Shown piece by piece: positions 15,257-22,330 of a stretch of 25,696 bases of DNA (its first letter is position 1; each line of letters starts with the position of its first letter). The stretch covers positions 1 through 25,696 of the forward strand of contig CBFICR010000039.1 of NCBI GenBank assembly GCA_965661105.1, given 5' to 3'. Below the pieces are notes generated by a model that made no database searches, was not told the origin of the DNA, and was given only the letters and a program-made list of their open reading frames with translations. A program made the translations under genes and the position numbers. The stretch comes from Eutrophocola sp965661105 (lineage in GTDB: Bacteria > Pseudomonadota > Gammaproteobacteria > Pseudomonadales > Pseudohongiellaceae).

Positions 15257-16369
15257 ATGAAAAAGAGCGTTGTAGTACTTTTTATTTTCTCATTAAACCT
15301 GATGCCGGTTCACTATGCGTTGGCAGAACGTATTAAGGATGTCGCCAGTATTGGCGGTGTACGAACTAACCAGTTAGTAGGTTATGGCCTGGTGGTAGGG
15401 CTTGATGGCAGTGGTGATCAGACTGCACAAACGCCCTTTACAGTACAAAGCATGTTGATGATGCTGTCGAGGCTGGGTATAGAAGTGCCGCCGAATGTAA
15501 ATCCCCAATTGACTAATGTGGCGGCAGTGATGGTGCATGCGAATTTACCAGCATTTTCCAAGCCCGGTCAGATGATAGATGTGACAGTATCCTCCATCGG
15601 TAATGCGGCGAGTTTGCGAGGAGGATCCTTGTTAATGACAGAGATGAAGGGCGTAGACGGGAATATCTATGCTGTAGCCCAGGGTAATCTGGTGGTTAGT
15701 GGCTTTGGTGTACAAGGCGAAGATGGCTCCAGTGTGACAGTCAATATTCCCAGCACTGGCAGAATACCCAATGGTGCCACGGTAGAAAGAGAAGTACTGA
15801 CGGCATTCACTAATGGAGAACCGAGATTGGTGCTTAACCTGAATAGCCCTGATTTCACCACGGCGCGTAATCTTACCGAAATGATTAATCAGGTTTTTGG
15901 TCCAGGGACGGCGAATGCTCTTGATGGCGCTTCGGTCGAAGTCATCAGTCCCAGTGAAACATCAACCAAGGTAGCCTTTGTTTCAGTACTGGAAAACCTG
16001 CAGGTAGAAACCGGTGATGCCCCGGCGAAAGTCATTATCAATTCCAGAACAGGAACAGTTGTTATTGGTTCTCATGTGAAAGTAGAAGAAGCAGCCGTTT
16101 CCCATGGCAGTCTTATTGTCAGCATTGCTGAGATCAATACTGCCAGCCAACCGGGCCCCTTTGCTGGAGGAGACACGACAGTAGTGAATAATTCCATTGT
16201 CTCTGTTGAAGAAGAAAATAGTCGTATGTTTTTGTTTCAGCCAGGAGTTTCTCTGGATGATCTGGTGCGCGCAGTTAATCAGGTTGGCGCATCACCCAGT
16301 GATTTGGTGGCAATTCTTGAGGCCTTGCAACAGGTCGGTGCCTTGCGTGCCCAGTTGATTGTCATTTAA
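15257..16369 (+). CDS. flgI: Flagellar P-ring protein FlgI
   Basis: FlgI is exported to the periplasm by Sec and assembles into the P ring in the peptidoglycan layer with help from FlgA. From ATG 15257 the protein has 370 residues, the usual size. The signal peptide runs to about residue 23 (core VVVLFIFSLNLMPVHYALA). The mature start ERIKDVASIGGVRTNQLVGY is highly conserved, as is the rest, including RTGTVVIGSHVKVEEAAVSH and LDDLVRAVNQVGASPSDLVA. The frame is open back to 15143, but that would place 38 extra residues before the signal peptide and overlap flgH. AGGTAAG before 15257 supports the shorter start. Confidence 0.96.
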   Translation: MKKSVVVLFIFSLNLMPVHYALAERIKDVASIGGVRTNQLVGYGLVVGLDGSGDQTAQTPFTVQSMLMMLSRLGIEVPPNVNPQLTNVAAVMVHANLPAFSKPGQMIDVTVSSIGNAASLRGGSLLMTEMKGVDGNIYAVAQGNLVVSGFGVQGEDGSSVTVNIPSTGRIPNGATVEREVLTAFTNGEPRLVLNLNSPDFTTARNLTEMINQVFGPGTANALDGASVEVISPSETSTKVAFVSVLENLQVETGDAPAKVIINSRTGTVVIGSHVKVEEAAVSHGSLIVSIAEINTASQPGPFAGGDTTVVNNSIVSVEEENSRMFLFQPGVSLDDLVRAVNQVGASPSDLVAILEALQQVGALRAQLIVI

Positions 16370-16429
16370 AGAATATTTGATGAGGCTGACACTATTGATA
16401 CTTTATCAGCGCTTTCCGAGGAGTAATTT

Positions 16430-16729
16430 ATGACAAATGCTGTGAACTATAACGATTTTTCATCTCTGCAAAATCTGCGTACGCAAGCATCACTTGACCC
16501 GAAAGCGGCTGCGCAAGAAGTCGCGCGCCAATTTGAAAGTGTGTTTGTCAATATGATGCTAAGTTCAATGCGCAATACGATCCCGGAAGATTCCCTGTTT
16601 GGCAGTCACAGTATGGAATCCTATCAGAATATGTTTGATCAGCAGATTGCGGTGGATATGTCGACAAAAGGTGGCTTGGGGCTGGCTGAAATTATTGAAA
16701 AACAATTACTCAAGGCTTCAGATATTTAA
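16430..16729 (+). CDS. flgJ: Rod-binding protein FlgJ, single-domain form
   Basis: FlgJ caps the growing rod. In enterobacteria, Vibrio and Pseudomonas it has two parts, a rod-binding domain and a C-terminal glucosaminidase that opens the cell wall. This copy has only the rod-binding domain in 99 residues: AQEVARQFESVFVNMMLSSM, the MESYQNMFDQQIAVDMSTKG motif and the final LGLAEIIEKQL. The stop at 16727-16729 is followed by 90 bases and then flgK. I see no hydrolase remnant there, so this is a natural short form rather than a recent truncation. A separate hydrolase must act elsewhere. GAGGAG precedes the ATG. Confidence 0.94.
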   Translation: MTNAVNYNDFSSLQNLRTQASLDPKAAAQEVARQFESVFVNMMLSSMRNTIPEDSLFGSHSMESYQNMFDQQIAVDMSTKGGLGLAEIIEKQLLKASDI

Positions 16730-16770
16730 CCATCCAGCGTGCTCGTTACTTGAAGCAGTTGACGCAGTAT

Positions 16771-16796
16771 TAAAGAAAAAAGAAAAAAGCCAAAGA
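16771..16796 (+). promoter_or_regulatory. Possible sigma-28 promoter of flgKL
   Basis: TAAA at 16771-16774, 14 bases, then GCCAAAGA at 16789-16796 (consensus GCCGATAA, five of eight matches, spacer one short). It sits in a purine-rich stretch just before flgK, where late promoters occur in other bacteria. Weak evidence. Confidence 0.28.
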
Positions 16797-16819
16797 CAGA
16801 AAAGAGAGCAAGAGACATT

Positions 16820-18742
16820 ATGCCAGACATACTATCGGTAGGCGCAAGATCCCTGTTGTCTTTGCAGCAGGCACTAACGACTACAGGCCATAATATTACC
16901 AATGCCAATACACAAGGTTATAGCCGCCAGAATATCAATTTTGCCGCTGCCGAAGCACAACGTTTTGGCTTTGGCTATCTTGGTCAGGGGGCGGGTATAG
17001 ATTCTATTGAACGCTCCTATAATGGTTTTCTAAATAACCAGGTTCGCTCCTTTACCGCCAGTCAAAGCCAGAGCGAAATAATGGCGGCCATGAGCTCAAG
17101 AGTTGATCAAATTTTCAGCACTTCAGGAAATAGCCTGAACACCTCATTACAGCAATTCTTCAATAGCCTTCAGGATGTGGCAAATAATCCTGCTTCGCTT
17201 CCGGAACGCCAGGTGCTGCTAAGCCAGGCAAAGGGGCTTGTCGATCGTCAGAGTGGTTTGAATGATTTGCTGCAAGGACTGAATCAGGAAATCAATAATA
17301 CGTTGCGTACCAGCGTCGCAGAAATTAATCATATTTCCAGCAGATTGGCTACTCTGAACAAGGACATTCTCAGCGCCAGCCTGTCGGCGAATGGATCATC
17401 GCCAAACGATCTGCTGGATGTAAGAGATCGACTGCTACAACAGCTGTCAGAAAAGGTTTCGGTCAATACTATTGAAAATGGAGAAGGCGTGGTTAGTGTC
17501 TTTGTTGGTAATGGCCAGGCATTGGTTGTTGGCAGTGAGTACACGGAACTGCAGACGCAAACAGATCACTATGACAGTAGTAAACTGGAAATCGGTCTGG
17601 TTAATCAATCCGGCACTGTTTCAATTACCCGTTTTTTAAATGGCGGTGAACTACAGGGTTTGCTGGATTTTCGAAAACGTGTGCTGGATCCTGCGCAAGC
17701 ACAGATCGGCTTGATGATGCTGGGGATAAGTGAAAGTGTAAATCAGCAGCACAGAGTTGGTATGGACCTGAACAATAATTCCGGGAATGATTTATTTTCT
17801 AGCGGCAATATTCAGACACGAGCACATACTTTTAATGGCGGGAATGCGATACCGGCAATCACTTTGAATGATATTGGTCAACTTCAAGCCAGTGACTACC
17901 AGCTGAACTTTAACGGTGTTCAATGGCAGTTAATGCGCCTTTCAGACAACACTACTGTTACTGGGCCAGGCCCTCTCGTTCTGGATGGATTAAGTGTTGA
18001 TGTGAGTGTGGGCACAGCGACCAGTGGTGATAGTTTTCGTTTTAATCCTGCTCGCGATGCAAGTGATTCAATAAGTCTTGCCTTGACTGATCCTCGAAGT
18101 ATTGCGACTGCCAGTCCAATTGCGGTGAATGCTATTCCGGCGAATACAGGCAACGCCAGCATTAGCGAGATTAAAGTAATGGAGCCTAATACCCTGCCAT
18201 TGGCGAGCGCTATTAGTCTGGTATTCAATCCCGATGCCCTGGGGGCGGGAGTGCCCGGATTTGATGTGACTGGTGGGCCGGGAGGATCCATCGCCTATGA
18301 TCCGGCGTCAGAGTCTGCTGGCAAAACAGTATCTTTTCCGAGTCCGGGAATAACGTTTTCAGTATCAGGGAATCCGCAAGCGGGAGATACCTTCGATTTT
18401 ATTAATAATGCCGGCGCAGCAGGGGACAGCAGTAATATGCTGGAGATCGCTAAATTGCAACATGAACAATTATTACGTAATGGTCAGGATACTTTTCAGA
18501 ATCTCTATGGCTCCATTGTTGCCGATGTCGGAGTTATAACGCAACAGGAATTGGCGAATCAGGAAGTAGAGGCAGTCCTGCTTGAACAGGCCGCACGCTA
18601 TCGCGATAACGCTACTGGTGTAAATCTCGATGAAGAAGCAACTAATATGATTCGCTATCAGCAGCAATACCAGGCGTCAGCTCAATTGATTAAAGTGGCC
18701 GATCAGATGTTTCAATCCCTGCTCATGTCAATTGGCAGATAA
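16820..18742 (+). CDS. flgK: Hook-filament junction protein FlgK (HAP1)
   Basis: FlgK is the first junction protein between hook and filament, exported with chaperone FlgN. It has 640 residues. The N-terminal motif reads LLSLQQALTTTGHNITNANTQGYSRQNI, followed by FGYLGQGAGIDSIERSYNGFLNNQVR and the coiled-coil-rich FFNSLQDVANNPASLPERQ. The C-terminal D0 helices contain GVNLDEEATNMIRYQQQYQA and SAQLIKVADQMFQSLL. The centre (about 300-540) is a variable surface domain. It starts 90 bases after flgJ and its stop is 25 bases before flgL. Confidence 0.96.
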   Translation: MPDILSVGARSLLSLQQALTTTGHNITNANTQGYSRQNINFAAAEAQRFGFGYLGQGAGIDSIERSYNGFLNNQVRSFTASQSQSEIMAAMSSRVDQIFSTSGNSLNTSLQQFFNSLQDVANNPASLPERQVLLSQAKGLVDRQSGLNDLLQGLNQEINNTLRTSVAEINHISSRLATLNKDILSASLSANGSSPNDLLDVRDRLLQQLSEKVSVNTIENGEGVVSVFVGNGQALVVGSEYTELQTQTDHYDSSKLEIGLVNQSGTVSITRFLNGGELQGLLDFRKRVLDPAQAQIGLMMLGISESVNQQHRVGMDLNNNSGNDLFSSGNIQTRAHTFNGGNAIPAITLNDIGQLQASDYQLNFNGVQWQLMRLSDNTTVTGPGPLVLDGLSVDVSVGTATSGDSFRFNPARDASDSISLALTDPRSIATASPIAVNAIPANTGNASISEIKVMEPNTLPLASAISLVFNPDALGAGVPGFDVTGGPGGSIAYDPASESAGKTVSFPSPGITFSVSGNPQAGDTFDFINNAGAAGDSSNMLEIAKLQHEQLLRNGQDTFQNLYGSIVADVGVITQQELANQEVEAVLLEQAARYRDNATGVNLDEEATNMIRYQQQYQASAQLIKVADQMFQSLLMSIGR

Positions 18743-18767
18743 CAAGACTGATTCAGGCAGAAAAAAC

Positions 18768-19976
18768 ATGAGAATTTCCAGCGCACAGATATTTACTCAG
18801 GGACTGAGTGCCCTGCAGACGAAACAACAGCAATTGCAGAAAACAGAACTGCAATTAAGTAGTGGTCTCAAAATAATGAAACCATCGGATGATCCATCTG
18901 CTGCTGTAAAAATTCTCAACCTCAATAGCAATATTGATATTCTGGATCAATACAATAGAAATATTAAAGTCGCGGAAACTGCATTGGCATACGAAGAAAG
19001 TGTGATGGCCAATGTGACTAATAGTATTCAACGTATTCGTGAACTGGCTATACAAGGGAATAATTCAACAAACAGTGATGCAGATCGTGCGAGCATTGCG
19101 ACCGAAGTGTATTCAAGACTGGACGAATTGCTGACACTTGCCAATACAAGAGACGCCAATGGTGAATATATATTCGCTGGTAATAGAATTAATGCCCCGG
19201 CGTTTGCTAACAATGGCGGTAATATTGAATACCTGGGCGACCAGGGACAGCGCATGATTCAAGTAGGGCAGGGCAATCAAATAACTATTAGAAATAATGG
19301 TAATGACATGTTTCAATCCATTCCTGCAGGTAACGGTCAGATTCAGGTTGAAGCGACAGCGTCCAATGCCGGCACCCTTCAGGTTGGAAGTTATGGTATC
19401 AACAGCAATTTTGTTGAAGACACCTATACCCTGACTTTTTCTCAGGCCACCCTGAATGATCCTGTTAGCTATGTAGTAAGTGATAGTGCTACGCCTGCCA
19501 ATGTTATTTCATCGGGTATCTATGATGAGGGTGAGACCATCGGTATTGGTGGAGCCCAGATCACATTTAGCGGTCAGCCAGTGACTGGAGACACAGTTGT
19601 ACTGGAGCCTGCACCTAATAAAAGCCTGTTTGAATCGGTAAAGAGACTTGCCGATGCTTTGAATACCCCCACGCCTGATGCTGCAGGGGATGCCCATTTT
19701 TATAATGAAATGTCATCTAATATTCTTAGCCTGGATCAGGCTTTATCCAGAGTGAATAATCTTCGCGCAGGTGTCGGGGCGCGTCTTAATAATCTTGATA
19801 GTGTCAATTCAATCAATCAGGATTTTAAACTTCAGCTTGAAACCGTCCGCTCTGACACTCAGGATCTAGATTATGCCGAAGCCATTTCCCGTTTTAATCT
19901 GCAACTCACCGCACTGCAAGCTGCCCAGCAGGCCTTTGTAAAAACCAGTAATATTTCTCTATTCCAGTATCTCTAA
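18768..19976 (+). CDS. flgL: Hook-filament junction protein FlgL (HAP3)
   Basis: FlgL is the second junction protein and shares the flagellin fold at its ends. From ATG 18768 it has 402 residues starting MRISSAQIFTQGLSALQTKQ, the normal family start. A frame extension to TTG 18732 would overlap flgK and add 12 unconserved polar residues. The N-terminal flagellin-like helices include LSSGLKIMKPSDDPSAAVKI, IQRIRELAIQGNNSTNSDAD and ANTRDANGEYIFAG. The C-terminal helices contain DLDYAEAISRFNLQLTALQA and QQAFVKTSNISLFQYL. The centre (about 200-290) carries a beta-rich insert. It ends the flg operon; no clear intrinsic terminator is visible after it. Confidence 0.96.
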   Translation: MRISSAQIFTQGLSALQTKQQQLQKTELQLSSGLKIMKPSDDPSAAVKILNLNSNIDILDQYNRNIKVAETALAYEESVMANVTNSIQRIRELAIQGNNSTNSDADRASIATEVYSRLDELLTLANTRDANGEYIFAGNRINAPAFANNGGNIEYLGDQGQRMIQVGQGNQITIRNNGNDMFQSIPAGNGQIQVEATASNAGTLQVGSYGINSNFVEDTYTLTFSQATLNDPVSYVVSDSATPANVISSGIYDEGETIGIGGAQITFSGQPVTGDTVVLEPAPNKSLFESVKRLADALNTPTPDAAGDAHFYNEMSSNILSLDQALSRVNNLRAGVGARLNNLDSVNSINQDFKLQLETVRSDTQDLDYAEAISRFNLQLTALQAAQQAFVKTSNISLFQYL

Positions 19977-20137
19977 GTGGCTCCAGCTTAAGTGATCTGC
20001 TTTATCAGTTTCTCTTCGATTTATTTTTGCCTTTTCTTTATTGGTTGATTACCAGTTTGTGCATACCTGAATGATATTTTTCTGCATTAATGAAGAAATT
20101 TATTAAGGTTTTTATTTCATAGCCGTTAATTAGTTTT

Positions 20138-20149
20138 AGTACCGGTACT
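20138..20149. repeat. 12-bp perfect palindrome upstream of fliC
   Basis: AGTACCGGTACT reads identically on both strands. It lies about 50-60 bases upstream of the candidate -35 element of fliC and could be an operator, but no known binding consensus is matched. Confidence 0.35.
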
Positions 20150-20200
20150 GCCGGGTTATTTACGAAAGCAGTCGCCAGAAAAAAATTCTGATTTAGTAGT

Positions 20201-20227
20201 TAAAGAAATATCTCGGGTGGTCGTAAT
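20201..20227 (+). promoter_or_regulatory. Sigma-28-like promoter of fliC
   Basis: TAAAG at 20201-20205, with 15 bases between TAAA and GTCGTAAT at 20220-20227. The usual pattern is TAAA, 15 bases, GCCGATAA. The GTCGTAA core is shared with the flgM promoter. Expected start near 20235 gives a leader of about 93 bases. Confidence 0.5.
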
Positions 20228-20238
20228 TAAGAATGAAG

Positions 20239-20309
20239 GCAACACAAGTTGCTATATTTATTTTAACTAAAGACAAACTCTGTAAATTGGTGAGACCCTA
20301 AATACAGAG
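20239..20309 (+). other. Structured 5' leader of flagellin mRNA (two stem-loops)
   Basis: Stem-loop 1: GCAAC, loop ACAA, GTTGC (20239-20252), a few bases after the predicted start. Stem-loop 2: CTCTGTA (20278-20284) pairs with TACAGAG (20303-20309), with an inner GGT-GAG-ACC mini-hairpin. It ends six bases before the ribosome binding site. This is suggestive of mRNA stabilisation or translational control of a very abundant protein. Confidence 0.45.
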
Positions 20310-20327
20310 AACATAGAGGAAAATATC

Positions 20328-21722
20328 ATGCCACAAGTGATCAATACCAATATTGCGTCTCTGAATGCTCAGAGGAATCTGAACAAGTCGCAGGGAGCGC
20401 TATCCACTTCATTACAACGTCTGTCTTCAGGTATGCGTATTAATAGCGCCAAGGACGATGCTGCAGGTCTGGCCATTTCTGAACGTTTTACCGCACAGAT
20501 CAGGGGGCTTAACCAGGCAGTTCGAAATGCCAACGATGGAATCTCCCTATCACAGACTGCAGAAGGCGCACTTAGCGAAGTGACCAATAACCTGCAGCGT
20601 ATTCGTGAACTGGCAGTCCAGTCATCCAATGCCACTAACAGTGCTTCTGACCGTTCCGCTATGCAGCAGGAGGTTTCACAACTGGTTGCTGAAATCGATC
20701 GTGTTGCCACTAAAACCAATTTCAATGGTGTTACGCTTCTGGACGGCAGTTTTACTGCACAAAACTTCCAAGTGGGTGCCAATGTGGGTGAAACCATTTC
20801 TATCTCTGCTATTGCGGATACCACCAAGGCAGGTCTGGGTTTGGATAATGGTGCAGGTACTTCTGCCGGTACGGCTGTCACAGGCGGTCTTACCGCTGGA
20901 CAATTAACTATCAACGGTAATGATATCGGTGTGGTTGCCCAGGATGCTGCAGCCATTGCAACGGCTATTACAGCCAGTGCTTCCAACGTAACAGCCACAG
21001 CGAGTAACAGCGTGTCCTTTGGTGCATATACGTCTACAACCAGTACTGCAGGTAATACCAGTACCGTTACTGTGGGTGGTGTGAACATTGTTGGTACTGC
21101 TGCAGGTACCTCCGGCGTCACAGCTGCCGAGATGGATACTGGATTGGGTACGGCAACAGCTGCCTTGAACACTGCGGGTATTACCTTCACTGGTTCTTTT
21201 GCAGGTGATGACCTGGTATTTACCAGAACTGACGGTAGTAACCTGGCAGTTTCCGCAGTAGTCAATACGGGTACAGCAAACAGCGCAATCGCTACGGGTA
21301 CCAATGCCACTTCCTATGGTTCGATTTCTGTCACCAGTACAGGTGAAGATCTGGTTGTCGGTGGAACAGCGGCGGGTAATGCAGGTTTGACTGCTAATAC
21401 CTATGCAGCGAGCGGTAATACACTGGATGTATCAACAGTTTCCGGCGCTAATTCCTTGATCACTGCCATTGATACAGCCCTGGGAACGGTGAATGGTTCT
21501 CGCGCTACCCTGGGTGCCATTCAGAATCGCTTTGAGTCAGTAGTCAACAGCTTGCAGACGACTACTGAAAGTCTCTCAGCAGCCCGCTCACGAATTCAGG
21601 ATACTGACTTCGCTGCGGAAACCGCTAACTTGACCAAGGCGCAGATTCTGCAGCAGGCGGGTATAGCAATGATGAGCCAGGCTAACTCTCTGCCACAGAA
21701 CGTATTGTCTCTCCTGCAGTAA
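20328..21722 (+). CDS. fliC: Flagellin FliC
   Basis: FliC is the filament subunit, exported with chaperone FliS and assembled under the FliD cap. It has 464 residues. The D0/D1 N-terminal part (1 to about 168) is canonical: MPQVINTNIASLNAQRNLNK, RLSSGMRINSAKDDAAGLAI and LQRIRELAVQSSNATNSASD. So is the C-terminal part (about 385-464): ATLGAIQNRFESVVNSL, SRIQDTDFAAETANLTKAQI and a final SLPQNVLSLLQ. The centre (about 170-380) is rich in Thr, Ser, Ala and Gly with few charges, the type of exposed region often O-glycosylated in polar flagellins. Only one flagellin gene is present in this window. It has its own promoter and a strong terminator. Confidence 0.98.
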   Translation: MPQVINTNIASLNAQRNLNKSQGALSTSLQRLSSGMRINSAKDDAAGLAISERFTAQIRGLNQAVRNANDGISLSQTAEGALSEVTNNLQRIRELAVQSSNATNSASDRSAMQQEVSQLVAEIDRVATKTNFNGVTLLDGSFTAQNFQVGANVGETISISAIADTTKAGLGLDNGAGTSAGTAVTGGLTAGQLTINGNDIGVVAQDAAAIATAITASASNVTATASNSVSFGAYTSTTSTAGNTSTVTVGGVNIVGTAAGTSGVTAAEMDTGLGTATAALNTAGITFTGSFAGDDLVFTRTDGSNLAVSAVVNTGTANSAIATGTNATSYGSISVTSTGEDLVVGGTAAGNAGLTANTYAASGNTLDVSTVSGANSLITAIDTALGTVNGSRATLGAIQNRFESVVNSLQTTTESLSAARSRIQDTDFAAETANLTKAQILQQAGIAMMSQANSLPQNVLSLLQ

Positions 21723-21746
21723 GAAAAATAACAATGCGTTAATCAC

Positions 21747-21779
21747 AGGTGTAGCTCTCAAAAGGAGCTACACCTTTTT
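21747..21779 (+). terminator. Rho-independent terminator of fliC
   Basis: A perfect 11-bp stem AGGTGTAGCTC / GAGCTACACCT with a 7-base loop TCAAAAG is followed by TTTT. It begins 24 bases after the fliC stop and would separate flagellin mRNA from flaG-fliD. Confidence 0.92.
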
Positions 21780-21801
21780 AACTAGTGAGAGGTATTGATT
21801 T

Positions 21802-22206
21802 ATGTCTACTATAGATAAATCGAACCTGATTAAATCCGGTACAGTGTTAAGTGTTAAGCAGGTGGATACTGTTAAGCAAGTTAAATCTGATCAGCACCGG
21901 CAATCCGTTGCCGCTGACGGTAAACAAATGCCTACTACAAATTTCACAAAAAACTTAAGCCAGGCCCAACGCAAGGAAATTAGCAGGGCAGCAAAGGAAG
22001 TTTCCGGGTATATACAAAATATCACGCGGGAACTTAACTTTAGTGTGGATGAAGAACTGGGAAAGACGGTAATAACTGTTATCGACGATGAAACAGGTGA
22101 TGTAATCAGGCAGATACCCAGCGAGGAAATAATTGAATTAGCCAGAAATATTGCCAGCATGAAAAATTCAACACCCAGAGGCATTTTGTTTGAGGGTGAT
22201 GCTTAA
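21802..22206 (+). CDS. flaG: FlaG family protein (filament length/assembly)
   Basis: FlaG proteins are small proteins encoded next to flagellin and affect filament length in several bacteria; the mechanism is not settled. The 134-residue protein has an unconserved polar N-terminus (1-60). It then has the family domain: REISRAAKEVSGYIQNITREL, NFSVDEELGKTVITVIDDETG and DVIRQIPSEEIIELARNIAS. It lies between the fliC terminator and the fliD promoter. Readthrough or an unseen promoter must express it; I found no convincing promoter in the 79 bases after the fliC stop. Its coding sequence contains a CGGCAA/TTGCCG dyad (21898-21913). Confidence 0.93.
   Translation: MSTIDKSNLIKSGTVLSVKQVDTVKQVKSDQHRQSVAADGKQMPTTNFTKNLSQAQRKEISRAAKEVSGYIQNITRELNFSVDEELGKTVITVIDDETGDVIRQIPSEEIIELARNIASMKNSTPRGILFEGDA
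21898..21913. promoter_or_regulatory. CGGCAA-N4-TTGCCG dyad inside flaG, candidate enhancer for fliD
   Basis: CGGCAATCCGTTGCCG has the same half-sites as the flgA/flgB dyad, with a 4-base instead of a 3-base spacer. It lies about 335 bases upstream of the predicted fliD start near 22242, within reach for DNA looping by an activator of sigma-54 polymerase. Confidence 0.4.
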
Positions 22207-22215
22207 CCCTATTTC

Positions 22216-22231
22216 TGGTATGCATATTGCA
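22216..22231 (+). promoter_or_regulatory. Sigma-54 (-24/-12) promoter of fliD
   Basis: TGGTATGCATATTGCA has exact GG/GC spacing and two departures from TGGCACGN4TTGCW. The expected start near 22242 gives an 89-base leader before the fliD ATG. It probably drives fliD-fliS-fliT. Confidence 0.75.
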
Positions 22232-22330
22232 AGTTTTTAGTTCTATCAATCTGCATCAAAGATGTTGGCCTGGTTCGACACTTTGTTGCTGAAATAAAAT
22301 TTGTAGTGAGCAATAACGGGAACTGGCAAA

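Larger units (their letters stand above)
19977..20327 (+). promoter_or_regulatory. flgL-fliC intergenic region with fliC promoter and leader
   Basis: This 351-base gene-free, AT-rich stretch holds a 12-bp palindrome AGTACCGGTACT (20138-20149). The sigma-28-like fliC promoter is at 20201-20227. The leader carries two hairpins (20239-20252 and 20278-20309). The fliC ribosome binding site AGAGGA is at 20315-20320. The first 160 bases show nothing I can interpret. Confidence 0.65.

Noticed and set aside
20237..20253. Sigma-54-like sequence AGGCAACACAAGTTGCT before fliC
   Set aside because: GG and GC are one base too far apart for the strict -24/-12 spacing. The sequence is better explained as a hairpin, and a sigma-28-like promoter lies just upstream.
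20369..21310. A 313-codon open frame on the - strand opposite fliC
   Set aside because: It is antisense to a certain flagellin gene, its composition (Ala, Val, Ser, Thr, Pro rich, no domain) is what biased codons of a highly expressed gene produce on the other strand, and it lacks a ribosome binding site or family signature.
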